Below, in pieces: positions 11,544-23,299 of a DNA stretch of 64,000 nucleotides. The notes beneath the pieces are model-generated. The model was not told where the DNA came from and searched no databases. It saw only the letters and a list, made by a program, of their open reading frames with translations. A program made the position numbers and the translations under genes. The DNA lies in contig DF240049.1 in the NCBI GenBank assembly GCA_000507305.1, forward strand, positions 2,277-66,276, given 5' to 3'. Source of the stretch: Breviolum minutum Mf 1.05b.01 (lineage: Eukaryota > Sar > Dinophyceae > Suessiales > Symbiodiniaceae). Numbering within the stretch: the stretch's first letter is position 1; each line of letters starts with the position of its first letter.

Positions 11544-14500
11544 CTTGGACGGCTGGAGCCGTGGGGGAAATTGGATTTTTTTTCCCGAAGAAAAACTAAC
11601 ATGTTTTTGGTAAAAAACGGAAACATGGAAACACTCTTTGTGTGGCAATGATGTGTTGTGTGTTCAACGAGAATTCTTTTCATTTTTGCTTTTTGTGGCT
11701 TCTTGCAGCTTCATGTGGAAATCAATGCTGAGCTTCTTGCTTCCAGGCACCTGACAACACACCAAATGATTTGGTAGCTTTTCAGTCCTTGGGATTTGAA
11801 AGATCCAAATAGCTCTACCTTTAATTGGAAAAAACAGATTATCCTGGTTCATCGCTCCGTTCATCAATTCTTCCCTTTCCATCAACGGGTAGGTATGAGG
11901 TGAAGTCCATGAAATTTTTCACATCTGATGTATAGCTCAAGTCAAAAAAGTCATCAAAACATTCCCAAACTTCACTTTGGATAAAGTGTTTCTTGATGTT
12001 TGGCAAGTTAAAGTCATCAAATCCCACCTGTCCAACAACTCTGCCAACTGCTTGAGCTTCTTCTCTGCGGCTGTGGGCCCTGAGGAAAAATTTAAATCAA
12101 TGGGAGCGGTCAAAGATTCTCCGAAGATTTCAACTCTGAAGGCATCCGATCTTACTGATTATCGGATTCCTTTTGATCCAAATGTGACCGTTTGGATGAA
12201 CGTTTCAAACCAAAAGATCTCACAAAATGATTTTGATTTCACAAAAGTTTAATGGGAACATTCCTTTCAACTTCCCACCCACATCACCGACGTGGACCAT
12301 CTCACCTTTTCGCTTTGTGGCAGCTCCCACCACCTTGGTCCAAATTTGTCAAAGCAGTTTCCTCCAAACTGATGCGACAAAAATCATCCCAAGGTTCAAA
12401 ATATCTTAAACAATCCAAACTCGTTCAAGCTGATGCATTCTATCTCCGTGAAACTTCTGGTTGCCTTCTATTTTTGTTGTGCTTTGCAAAGCTCCAGCAA
12501 GAAGAAAAAACAGAAAAACCCGAAAAACCAACATTTCGTTTATTTCATTTCTCTTTTCTTTGGTTTTTCTCGTCACTTCGTCAAATCCAACTCGACATCT
12601 TTGCCAAAGGTGCAGTGGTTGCACCAATGAGGCGACTCAGTTGAGCTCTTGCCTTTCGGTTGCAGGTTGCAGGAGTTGATCAGGATGGAAAGTGAGGCGA
12701 TAGGAGGATCGGTATAGTCATGATAATTTAAGATAGATATCTGAAATCAACAAATAGTTTTGAAGAGAATTACCTTTTCCAAAGCAACATTTTTGGTATC
12801 CAGATTAATATGCAAGTTCAACCTTTGATTCCATTCGTTTCTTGAAATATCATCTGATTCTTGCAAGGTGAATTCTGTTAGCTGCTTCTCATATATGAGA
12901 CTTTCTCAAAATCTTTGCCCTGAAATCTATCGACTTCCTACTCAAACGAACCTTTGCTGGAGATTTTTGTGGTCCCTCATTTGGAGCATCTCCAAGCCGG
13001 GTAGTTGAGGTTGGTTGCTACAAAATCCCTTACCAACTGACATAAGCAGCCACCACTTTGGAGGTGCATTTACTTTAAACACCGTTCTTGAGGTCTCGTT
13101 ACGAAAAAATTGGGTGTAACCTGTGCATAGCATCCGTGACCATAAAACTCTTTCTGGGCCTGCTCCTCTGCGGTCTTCTTGCTCTCCTGTCACAGCTTTC
13201 GACAGAAACTTATGAAGTTGGTCCCCTTTGCATCCCAAGTGAAAAACGTCAAGGAAACGATCACGTTACATATATTCACCGTTGTCCATTGAAACCGGAA
13301 GAGTTCTGGACAAAAAAACGTGACCCGCCTCGCCATAGTCAGCAAAAGGAGCAAGTTCCGTGAAAAGAGACCTCTGGAAGTTCAAAGACTCACGGATTGT
13401 TCTTTGATGTTTGGAAGACATGAATCAGCCACCAAATTTCAGATTTTGCCTAGTTTGGGAGCTTGTATTATATAAACGTGTCTTGCTTTCGGCCCGGCTG
13501 TGGCACCCTTTCACAGGAATTCCATTCTGTGATCTTTGAAGAATGTCGCATCACCAAGTTTCCCCCTCTCAACTTTGGGAAGTCATGGAATATAGCAATG
13601 GAACATCCACCATTCATAGTACATCTATGTCATATTGGAAAAGGTTCTTTGCCTGTTGGATTTACCTTTTTCACAACTAACTTTTTGACAACGTAACTTA
13701 CCAATTCAATATCAGTGGAACTGCTGAGACCCTCACCGCTTGGTGTAGCTCTCAAGCGCAACCACTTCCCGTTTCTGGCATGTTTGGCGGAATGGTTGCG
13801 GCCAGGTGGACGGAATGGTTCAGTTGAGATTTTGCAAAATACGCGAAGAGTATCCTTTGTGCAATTTCAAAACTTCACCACACTCTCTGTATCCAATACC
13901 ACAAACTGTACGTATGTATATACATATACATTTTTTGTTACATGTATCTATGATTTCGTATAATAGACATGTCATGTCGTATGTATGCATATACACGCCC
14001 CCCACACATCTACCTGAAAAGATTCACAGTTTCTTTAATCTAATTCACCCTTTGTAAAAGCTGGCTCACCATCAGCCCGACCTCAGTGTGGAAACCTTTG
14101 GCGTTGAAGTAGGCTGCGGCCAAACCTCCCAACATTCAATCTAAACACAAAAAACACAAGTTTGAGGGTCCAGTTTGTCTTCACTTTGAGCGTTTTTGAA
14201 GTGAACAAACAAGTAAGCTAATCTGATACTCCTACTCCCAAAAAAATGCCACCAAGTCCAAGTTGAAAGAGGCTAAAAGAGTGCAATATGAAATTGCCTC
14301 TCAGTCATTTCCTTCTTTCCTCCTTCTAATCCCGAAATTGCGGCTGGGAAACGACCCTGAAGCATCTCTTTTGTGACCTCATTTCAGAAGCCGGTTGGAA
14401 GGACATCTGACTTCGTAATCAATTACTAATTACCTCCCTTCTCTGTCCTGCATTCTTCCTGCTTAAAGGATTCATTTTTCACAATCTGGCATGCGGATAT

Positions 14501-17500
14501 CCATTTGGGAAAAGGAAGATCTCCCGTTCCCCTTGTCACAAGGTTCCGACAGGTCCACGAAGCTGCATGATCTCTTCCAAGACCTACGCTTTTTGACAGT
14601 TGACTTCAATGGCGTGGGAAAAAAATCAAAATCAAAGATCGGGCTAATGGGATGAATCCGGATTTGGAAGTGATGTGAAATGTTTCAATGAGATGAAGAA
14701 TCTAGTGCCAATTGATTTTCAAACGAAATGGGCCAATCAGTGAAAAACAAGGGCGAGGGTTGAAATCTTAGTAGCCCAACCTATGCAAAATGAAAGTCGG
14801 ATTGAAAACAACTTCCATCTCAACACAAAATGCAACACCACTTTCTGAAGTTCCAAATCCCCTTGAAGCTAAACGAGCTCTCTCACAATTGACGGTTGCC
14901 AAGCCTCCCTTGGCGTATGGCAGTTGCGTAGGTAGATCCGTCCCACAATGAGCTCGTAAATGGTGAATGCAGCCTGATTTACCAAAACTGGATGTCACCT
15001 TCTGTCTTGCGAAATTTTGATCCCTTGCCAAAAGTGTAAGCTCTAAGAGTTTTGGTGGAGAACTGCCAGGAGCTCAGGGTCAAAAGAAATCCTTAAGGTT
15101 TGGGAAGGGTTTCCGTCTTTGATGGCTAAACTCCGAAAACCCTGTAATGAATGTAATCAACGACTAAGCTCAAATGGTGAAGCATTGAAGCGTTAACAGT
15201 TTTGTTGAAGTTTGTTAGTCCCACCATTTTTGTTTCTTGGGCTCTTTTCCTGTCCTTGTGTTGGGCTTTTACAATCTCTTTTTAGTGAACGGACTTTGAA
15301 GTCAATAGTCGCAGAACTGACTTTTCTTTTCAAGGTGACATGAGTGTCATAAAAAGTGAGTTTTTCTATTGGTGTCTAAGGTCTCAAGTATCAATCACAT
15401 CCAACTTTTCTTCCTATCCGTTGTATCTTTAGTATCCCTTGTCCCTTGATGTCACAGAGATTTTTTTTTGTTTTCCATCTGGCTGTTGTAAACCCTGAGC
15501 AACCCTGGCAGACCACACATCGATCTTGCGACCCCGGGTGCAGCCTAAGATCACCTGAGCCAGGAAGATATCTAAATCCTGTGCTGCAGCCTGCTTCAAA
15601 TGATCTTCGTATCATCGCTTATTCTACGTGAATACACTTACTTGGCAATCCTTATTGGAATAGATCCGAACAAACCCTTATGTATAACAACCCAACATCG
15701 ATTCAATAGATTCTCAATCCCAATATCAAACAGCTAACAAAGGTTCTTTTTTTTACATACGTGGTTTTCACTCAGGCATCAATGCGTCTGAATCAAAGCT
15801 TGAAGGTGAGCAAGTGAAAACAAAACCCCCAATGAATGGTTTGGTTTTGGAGGAAAGATAACCAACATATGTGTATATGTCATTGTATACCCATGAAGCA
15901 TGGGGATTCATCACACATTCGACATTATTTTTGAATTTCAAATCATTGTGAATGTAGACCATCCTTTTGAAGCTATTTGCTCACATGAACTTCTAGTTAC
16001 ATAAGATGGACCCGCGACCCGCATCAAATTCAACCATCATCAACATGTCATCATGTCCGATAAGAAAGCCTATACGAATGCGAGATCAAAAAACATGATG
16101 CAGTAAGCTATGCAACTCCTGGTCCTTTCCCCTCATGTAAGGCTTTCCAGTTTTGCAACGAATTAGGTAGCTCCATTCATTGATTCCCAGCTGGTCCTTG
16201 ATGCTTTTCCCAATTCCCCACCTCTGGAGCTCGATAGAAGAGTGGTTGTAACTCATCCTGCAAATCATCGAAGGGCTTCGATAAGAAGCGTTTTGGAGAA
16301 ATGGAATTTGGAAAAACCTTCATTTTGGAGAAAGCAGTATCCAAAACGGATCCTCATCAAAAAAAAGAAGCTCACCATGGGACCTCTTCAAAAATAAACC
16401 ATCCAAAAGGTATCTCGGTATCTCTGGATAAGCCTGCTTTCCCTGTCATCTGTCACAAGTCGGCTGGGCTGCAATCGCCATTGCGCCTGGCTTTGAAGCT
16501 CTGGAGAAGGCCTGGTGTAAAGAGCAGCTGGGCTGGGAAATACATCGATTCAAATGGTGGAAATATCCTATCTGTTGGAATCCAACAAGCTAGAATTTCC
16601 ATAGGATTTCCAAAACAGCCGGTGAATCAAAAGTTATCAAATTAGAGACTTTCTGGACTTGAGACTGTGAAACTTTTCCAAAAAATCTATTCATTAAAGG
16701 CCATTTTGCAATGTTCAATTCAGGTTCAATGTTAAAGATACAAGATAACCTACTTTTTCTCTCCAAAAAAATCTCACTTTCCTGTGCCATAGAACTATGG
16801 GAGTACATGTGAAACTTCCAAAATCTAACATCTCGCCCTTAGAAGAAGACTTCATACCCACTTGGTATTAATAGGTAGCTTTTCAGTTGCTATGGGATAG
16901 CCAACCCTGACTATCTGCACCTTGCCGTTCCAAAGTCGCAAAGCTTGACTGCCAGGCCGTCCCAACCTGGTCGACACGTAACTCAGCTTTGATGATTTGG
17001 CAAAACTTCACAACTCAGCCTCCAAAGATCAAGAAACGTCTTGTCTTTTGTGAATTTGTTAGGGTGATACTTTTCAATTGGAAAAACTAAAAAACAGAAA
17101 CAAATTCGACTTGCAAAAAGATCGTGAAATTGAAATTGCTTGAAGCTATGGACTTGATGTGATGAACTGTGGACCCCCTGCGCAACAAGAGATTGTCCGG
17201 CTTGACGTCGCAATGCACAATTTGCACCACATCGTGGAGATATCTGTGCGGGCCAATCCGTCGAATCGAAGAGGAATGGCCCTTGACCATGGCATGAATG
17301 ATGTTCAATGATTACATTTCATCAACCAACATGTTGGGGAATGTGGGAGTTTCTATGGTACGTCATGTTATCTTCTTCACCGTTTGTCCCTTATGAATAT
17401 GTGAAGCAGCACCTGCATGGTGGCCTGGTTGGATGTTTTACTCGGATTCTTGGTTCTTTACGTCCCAAAACTGTGGGGAAAAACATCTGCTCAAGCGTCT

Positions 17501-20500
17501 CTAAAACTTCAAAATCCTTCAAAGAAATAGTTTTGTTAAGATAAGTCCAATATCATCAAAATATATCTGCCATCCCCAATTGAACAAGGTGAGTGGACCG
17601 TCTACCATCCAAAGCAACTTGAGGCACACAAAAAACTCTCTATCCCTCCCAATCCTGGCTGGTTAATAGTGATCCTTAAATTGACTTTTTGTAAACATGA
17701 TATAACTGGGAAGTTTTTCATTTCCATCGAAAATCACCCAAACAATTCTTTTTTTATTGTTCACTTGTCATAGCAAATCTCAACTTTTTTCACACTCATG
17801 TCTACCTCAAGGCTCGCATGATCTGCTTGCTAAATTGTAGCACCTTTTCCAACCTCGGCTTGGGCAGCCGAGGCTTGAAAGGACAACACAAAAAACGGTG
17901 AAATCTTAGATGGGACACTTGGAACTTCTATTTTCATGATCTTTTCTTTAATGATGAATCTAGTAAGAGAATAGTCCAGTCCCATTAAACATATATATGG
18001 AGATTCTGCCAAAAAGCTTGGAAAGAAGACATCTTTTTTCAAAGCTTCCATTCAATGAAACTTCAGGGGTCTATCAGAGGTATCCACTTTAAGGGCTACC
18101 CAGGGAACGATGCTATGCTCCCAGGGAACTGTGTGGCTTCATGTTTGGATGCCATACGTCCGTTGTACGATTTCTACATGGTGGAAAAAAATAAACCTAT
18201 AAAATCTATGTCTGTCTGGCGACTATTTCAAGATAGCTGGGAAATCGTGACATAAGTAAAATGGATTTCTGTACACTGGAATAGGAGGTTGAGGAATTAG
18301 ATATCCTAAACCTAGCATTGATACAAACTATACCAGTTTCAGTTTGTGGTTTCAACCTATTTGAAACATTTCAGTCTTTGGATCATGTTTTCCAAGGATC
18401 AGAGAGGAAAAGGCCAACTCTTTGATGCCACCAACCTAATCTCCAAAAGCTTATCTGCTTGGTGCGAACCACCCTCACCTTGTTGCTCACTTGCTCGTGA
18501 TTTAGTAGGGGAAATGGTCATGTGTTTAGCTGACCTCCAATCCCAGAAAATCTTTGAAAGCTGAAGTCCTCACGGTTGCTTGCCAACCTTCCGGAGGTTC
18601 GATTCCAACCTCAGCAGTTTTTCACACACGAAAACTATGATAGGTTCAATGATGACATGTGAGACTTCCAACATTCTCGCTGCAATTTACCAACAAACAT
18701 CACCAGAGAAAAAATGGCTGAGAAAGAACTTGTGGTGAGAATGATCTATAGAAGTAGAAATTGTGGTTTCAGATTCATTTGAAAGAACCTACCAAGACAT
18801 TGAAACACATTGAATCCTCAAGATGTCTTAGAAGTTTGATTCAGCAGTTTTTCCTTTAAATTTCCAAGGACTCTCGGCGAATTTGATCACAATTCACCCT
18901 CCCAAATCTTTGAAAATCAGCTATATTAGGGGAGATTTTGTTCAATCAAACTATCTTTTGGAGGGTATCACATCAGATGAACTCCACAAAAATCCAAGAG
19001 ACTTCTCGAAGCAAATGCAAAGATACTCCTGGTCTCCTTGAGGGCTAATGACCTTCACAAACAAAACATTTTGCCACGGAAATTGAAGAAATAATGTGTG
19101 TTTTCTTGTTGGTCATTTCACCACCCCGCAAGTTCAATGATGCGTTGATTAATGTGACGGTGAGTTTTAAATGCTGATGAACGTATCTTGAGAATTTTGG
19201 TTGGGAATCAGCAACCTTTAACCACCAACTTGTTTGAAGCTTGGAAAAAACAAGTAGAGCATCATGTATATCACAAATGCGGCGGAATTCACGGTAAAAC
19301 ATCACTGGAACAAATCCAAATCAGCACCGCCTAACTCTGAAGGTTTATCAATCATATAAGACACAAAAAAAGTCAGCTAGGGATTTCATACGGATACCCC
19401 CTTTTAATGACTTCTTCCAGTTTGGTTCGTGGACAAAGTCTGGCTAATAAATTCAGATGATAAATATGCTACGATGTACAATAGGTTTTAACCATCCCAA
19501 ATGTTGCAGCATCTTGTCCATCAACCACATTCCAGATTCATTCTTGAAGTCTTCAATTAAAAACAGGTCAGAATGTTGACACCGCAAAAGTCATCTTACA
19601 TGTCTGGGGGCATTTATACAGGTTGACTCGCAGTGGTCAATCATGTTGAGCCATGGTAAAACGACCTCAGGTTAACCTCCAGCAATCCAACATTCCTTAA
19701 AAGAAACATCCCACCCATTGCTATGGCAATCCTTAGTGAAAACGGGGGATTTTCCCCAAGTCGAATGACTAGTGGGTGGCCATGAGCCAACAAAGCGAAT
19801 GGTTGGTTGAGGACCATCCCGTACGATTCAAGGGATTGTCAACCTAAGGACATAAACATAGGTCCACCCACCAGACTGGTGAAGCAAGCGTTCATGGACT
19901 ACTTAGAAAACAAAAATAGCTGGCCGGAAAATGGCCAATTCGAAGATGTATTTTCGATTGAATATGAGAGACTTCTAGCTAGCCATGTTAGTTTACTATT
20001 GGGGTTGAAACAACCCACAGCTAAATTTGAGCAGTCTTCAAAACCCTTCCAACATTCTATCATGCTGACCGATCAAAAAGTGTTCTAACAAAGGCTTGTT
20101 ACAATGCTCACAGAACCGGCTGGTTTTTCACACGAAAAATCACCTCTTCACTGCTCATTTGGTTGCGGGTGCATCGCATCAACTCCTGCTGTGTGACGCG
20201 TGTCCGTTTTTTCCATTGCGCCTTGTGGACGAAGCTATCTCTCAGCAAAGACACATGTGCAGCACTCTCAGGGTCCTGTGGGGAAGCTGCGAGCATTGAG
20301 GGACAACGGTGTGTTTAGTAACTTGTTGAAAAAAAAACCGTTATTTCTTGGGACTCGTTTGTTTTGGGAGTTAAAATTTCCATGATTTTGCTCCAAATGT
20401 CTGATAAAAAGCACGGCACAATAGCTACTTAGCATGAACTTTTCACCCACGTTAGAGAGGACTTCCCAGGGAAAAATGGAGTCTTGTTTTGCCATTTTCA

Positions 20501-22252
20501 ATTTCAAACCAACGGTAAATGTGGTGGCTTGGACTGGTGGTTTAGAATACTAGTAAAAGAGATTACTTGATAGTATTCCTGAGCTACTAGGTCCCCACCC
20601 ACCAAATAACCTCTTGCTCATTCCACTCAGCGAAGGGACATGAAACATGTCTGAAAACCACCACCAAAAGAACTTATTTGAAAGTTGTGATGTCATTTCC
20701 TTGGAAATTCATGAAAAAAAGGGTCGAATCAACAATCAATATATTTTTTCTCTGATTTGATTCTCTTCAACCAATCTCAGCTCCTTCACCCACCGAATTC
20801 AACTTTCATTCTTCCCTCATCCCTGGCTCTGAAAGGTACCTGATCCTTTAAGCCAGCAGCTTTTTGGAGTGCTTCCACCTGCGAAAAGGGTGGTCTTTCG
20901 ATCATTTTTTTCGAGAAATCTCCAGTTTCAGTGGTGATTTTTTATTGTTTGTTTTCGTTTATGGTGAAAAAAAACAAATATCTTATTTCTAGGGTTGAAG
21001 ATTGATTTCCTGGAATCGCAGTATCTCAGGCTTGAAGATCATTTTCCTCCATTCATCCTGGTCTACGGCCATGGCAATATGATGGGGATCCCAATTTGTG
21101 GTCTCACAGTGGCGAATTCACACGAAGAAGATCGAACAAAACCACCAGTCCAATCCGTGTGTGTTTTTGCCGACTTCGCTAATTGCTAATCAAACTGGCG
21201 TTAGTATTGTCATGATTCACGAAACTTTAATAAATGAATGAATCAAACGGAATCAATCAATATTTATGCATACATACACATATTTATGAATAGATCATAT
21301 GTGAAATATATGATATACATCATAGGTACTTATGATTACAAAAAAAAGTATATGTTCCTCGTGGAAAACCACTGCTGGAGATAATGACACCTTGATATCA
21401 CTATGATTCGACCTCAATTCAGCATTCCAATCAGCAAATGTTGGGACTCTAACCATCCTCCCCTCCAAAAAAGCCTCTCTGTTGGCATACTTTCGAAAGT
21501 GGTCCTGAAACCATGGGAATTCAGCTGTGCAGCATCTTCCAATTCCAAAGTTGGAAAACAAAAACCTTCAAAACATGAAAATCAATGCCTGATAGTGACA
21601 ACCAACCAGATGTTTCAAGATTCATCACAAAAAGCCCAAAAAAAGCAAACACCTTTGACTCTAAAAAATCTTCTCCAAAGCTCCTGGTGTCGGATCACTT
21701 TCATGGCTATCAACTTGTTGTCCTTATCGGCGCATGGCCAGACCTGAGAATGGATTTTCAGAGATGTGTCAACTGCAATCTCCTCAACATACATCATTCA
21801 TTTCAGTTTTCTCAACCAAGGAGTTAAAAGGCCATATCTTCCGAAATTGTTAAGGACAGGAACACTCACAACATCGAGGTTCTATCGGGACCAGTGATTC
21901 CTTCGATTCAATCGGGACCTTCACTAGCTCCCAAGTGAGGATCGAACAAATTACGCACACTCAAACATACTCGGATTCATTCATTTCTTCCAAATCAATG
22001 CTCTTTTGGTAATTAAAAAGTCACTTTTTTCCGGAAAAGTTAAGGACAGCAAAACTCACAACATCCAGGTGTTGATCGATCATCTTCTCCCCTTCTATCA
22101 TGAGGCCAAGGAGCCACGGAGAAAACGCCAGCACCCAGAGGCTCATGTGACACCACGGTGTAAGGACCAACTTCACTGCCTTCGATGTGATATCCCAGGT
22201 GCGCTTTCAGGTAGCCCTCATTGCGCCTCGGTGTTATGCTTGGTGCCCATGG
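11487..22252 (-). CDS. Prp4-like (PRPF4B/CMGC) protein kinase, multi-exon gene
   Basis: A serine/threonine kinase resembling Prp4, the spliceosome-associated kinase that phosphorylates U4/U6.U5 tri-snRNP proteins in the nucleus. Recovered exons in order: 22252-22118 (EGY leader and glycine loop LGAGVFS), 21743-~21676 (AMKVI, ATP-binding Lys), 20275-20222, 19173-19125, 17243-17140 (catalytic loop HCDVKPDNLLL), 16966-16921 (CDFGTA), 16257-16222 (YRAPE), 15554-~15510 (VILG, DVWS), 14973-14922 (TIYELIVGRIY) and 11543-11487 (VDPQQRLTSAEA). The segment between the Lys exon and DPES, the one joining NLR to YLHD, and the C-lobe between 14.9 and 11.5 kb were not found. Junctions mix GT-AG and GC-AG. 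The GVFS loop and EGY leader favour Prp4 over other CMGC kinases. Confidence 0.75.
12000..14060. other. Intronic or unassigned sequence inside the kinase gene
   Basis: No exon could be assigned with confidence between the TIYEL exon and the last domain exon, although missing kinase segments should lie here. Patches at 13000-13080 and 14069-14134 (MLGGLAAAYFNAKGFHTE, donor GTGAGC) are open and coding-like but do not match the expected kinase sequence. A TATG/CATA-rich tract lies at 13910-13995. Confidence 0.3.
14922..14973 (-). CDS. Prp4-like kinase exon: TIYEL segment
   Basis: This 52-nt exon follows AAATCAG and reads AAFTIYELIVGRIYLRN, matching Prp4 GCTIYELYTGKIMFPG. The likely donor is GC (AACT then GCCATA). 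Beyond this exon the middle of the C-lobe was not recovered. Confidence 0.7.
15510..15554 (-). CDS. Prp4-like kinase exon: VILG and DVWS
   Basis: The exon starts after GGCTCAG and reads VILGCTRGRKIDVWS. The donor is GC (TGGTCT then GCCAGG); using it gives DVWS-AAFTIYEL with the correct spacing to the next exon. The Gly that normally follows DxWSx in kinase subdomain IX is replaced by Ala. Confidence 0.75.
16222..16257 (-). CDS. Prp4-like kinase micro-exon: YRAPE
   Basis: This 36-nt exon reads DELQPLFYRAPE, the P+1 loop and APE motif of CMGC kinases. It lies between TTTGCAG and a canonical GTGGGG donor and joins in frame to VILG of the next exon. The stretch before FYRAPE is shorter than in animal Prp4 (ITPYLVSR). 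Confidence 0.8.
16921..16966 (-). CDS. Prp4-like kinase exon: DFG motif
   Basis: This 46-nt exon reads WDGLAVKLCDFGTA. The Asp of DFG binds Mg-ATP. The acceptor is CGACCAG and the donor is GTGCAG, both canonical. Confidence 0.8.
17140..17243 (-). CDS. Prp4-like kinase exon: catalytic loop
   Basis: The acceptor CGCACAG precedes a one-base phase remainder and YLHDVVQIVHCDVKPDNLLL. The Asp of HCD is the proton acceptor, Lys and Asn complete K-P-D-N, and HCD instead of HRD is typical of plant and protist Prp4. The exon then runs through RRGSTVHHIKSIAS to a GC donor (A then GCAATT), which restores the phase of the next exon. Confidence 0.8.
18340..18438. mobile_element. Short inverted-repeat element, family 1 copy
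   Basis: The left end reads GTGGTTTCAACCTATTTGAAA and the right end TTTGATGCCACCAACCTA, an imperfect inverted pair. About 100 bp; it matches the family described at 22515-22612. It lies in an intron region of the kinase gene. Confidence 0.4.
19125..19173 (-). CDS. Prp4-like kinase exon: hinge and NLR motif
   Basis: This 49-nt exon starts after CATCAG and reads HLKLTVTLINASLNLR, matching Prp4 HLCLVFEPLSMNLR. The donor is GTGGTG. Joined to the previous exon it gives FVHK-HLKL in frame. The hinge glutamate seen in most relatives (VFE) is not conserved here, so the match rests on HL and NLR at the right spacing. Confidence 0.6.
20222..20275 (-). CDS. Prp4-like kinase exon: DPES...FVHK segment
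   Basis: This 54-nt, 18-codon exon reads DPESAAHVSLLRDSFVHK and aligns to the Prp4 segment DPDD..HC.RL...F.HK. The acceptor is CCACAG. The donor is GC (CACAAG then GCGCAA); no GT is available at this position. Confidence 0.7.
21676..21743 (-). CDS. Prp4-like kinase exon: ATP-binding lysine
   Basis: The acceptor TTCTCAG precedes GTCTGG. The reading VWPCADKDNKLIAMKVIRHQ matches the beta2-beta3 region of Prp4 (VVRARD...VAIKVIRNNE), with the catalytic Lys in AMKVI. The 3' end is uncertain: no GT lies near ELW, and a GA donor (GAGAAG) is the best candidate. Confidence 0.75.
22118..22252 (-). CDS. Prp4-like kinase exon: leader and glycine loop
   Basis: The acceptor GGCCAG precedes CCATGG in phase 0. 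The exon reads RRNEGYLKAHLGYHI and then EPLGAGVFS. Prp4 kinases carry a D-x-EGYY leader just before the kinase domain and an unusual loop G-x-G-V-F-S; both are matched. The donor is GTGGCT at 22117; three bases further in, a GC donor would also keep the frame. Confidence 0.8.
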
Positions 22253-22514
22253 CTGGCCCTCAGGAATGAGGGAATGAATCCCCAGAATATCCATGCATAG
22301 CTTCATTCCTTCATTGGGCGACCCCAGTATTTTAGGTGTCAGATTGGTTTAGGGAGAACCTTTTTCCTTTAACTTCATCTTGGGGGGCTTTGCAACTCTT
22401 GCTCTTTTAGAACTGTCCTGATGAACAATCCTAGTGCTGTGATAGACCATCAAAACAGAAACATTTCACTTGATTTGAACTACTCTCATCTCACCAACCT
22501 GACCCAAATCCAAA

Positions 22515-22612
22515 CTAGTTGGTGGTTTCAACCCATCTGAAAAATCTTCGTCAAATTGGATCATTTCCCCAAGGTTTGGGCTGAAAATAAAAACATCTTT
22601 GAAACCACCTAG
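22515..22612. mobile_element. Short inverted-repeat element, family 1 reference copy
   Basis: A 98-bp unit begins CTAGTTGGTGGTTTCAA and ends TTTGAAACCACCTAG, so the termini are inverted repeats of about 15 bases including CTAG. An internal CATCTGAAAAA after the left end recurs in other copies. It has no coding capacity. It resembles a MITE or an introner-like element; it lies between the proline-rich exon and the first kinase exon. Confidence 0.65.
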
Positions 22613-22744
22613 CAGTAGCGGCAGATTTCGAGACTTTCGACCCCTAAATCCACTAAGGCTGCCAACTCGATAGCTTCATGTAGCCGAGCATGTGCCTGGC
22701 CACCCAGTTGGTCACTGGGATGGAAGCTTACAGATCTTCCTAGT

Positions 22745-22785
22745 AAGATATATATATATATATATATATCTTTATATACACATGC
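22745..22785. repeat. TA microsatellite
   Basis: A TA dinucleotide run of about 12 units inside non-coding sequence. Confidence 0.85.
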
Positions 22786-23207
22786 ATGATCTCATTATAG
22801 GGATTTTTTTTTGGGATCTTGTCTCTTAAAACTTAGGCAATCAAGGTAGCTGTTGAATAGATCTCCAAAGATGTTGGCATCCTCCAATCATTCCAATTCC
22901 CAAGTCAATAGTCCGATATCACTGTTCTCTTGTTTACAATCCCACTGAACTTTCAACTCTTGGATGGGTTGTCAACGATTCCCAGCATTTTCGTATCACC
23001 TCCAACCATCCACCATCCAACAAAAACTCATCGATGCGCCTCCCTATCCAGCTGCTCCTGTGTTTTCTCCTAGGTGTGAACTCACGGTGTTGAAAATTCC
23101 GGTCAACATTTGTGAAGTTTTATGTGCAATGTCTGAAAAGAAGACGTTTTCTTTTCAAGCAAAATCAATTCTAATCTTAACCGACACAATATCCATAAAA
23201 TGCCCAC

Positions 23208-23284
23208 ATCTTCTGAAGCTTCCCGGACAGGTTCAGGTGCAGGTGGTGGTGGGGGCGGCGGTGCAGGTGGCGGCGGAATGAATC
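23208..23284 (-). CDS. Proline-rich exon upstream of the kinase domain
   Basis: This 77-nt exon lies between a TGGTAG acceptor and a GTGGGC donor. It encodes FIPPPPAPPPPPPPAPEPVR followed by EASED. Such polyproline linkers often bind SH3, WW or profilin-type partners and are common in disordered N-terminal regions. It lies on the same strand about 1 kb upstream of the glycine-loop exon, so it may belong to the Prp4-like kinase. Membership is inferred from position only. Confidence 0.55.
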
Positions 23285-23299
23285 CTACCACAAAAGCTC

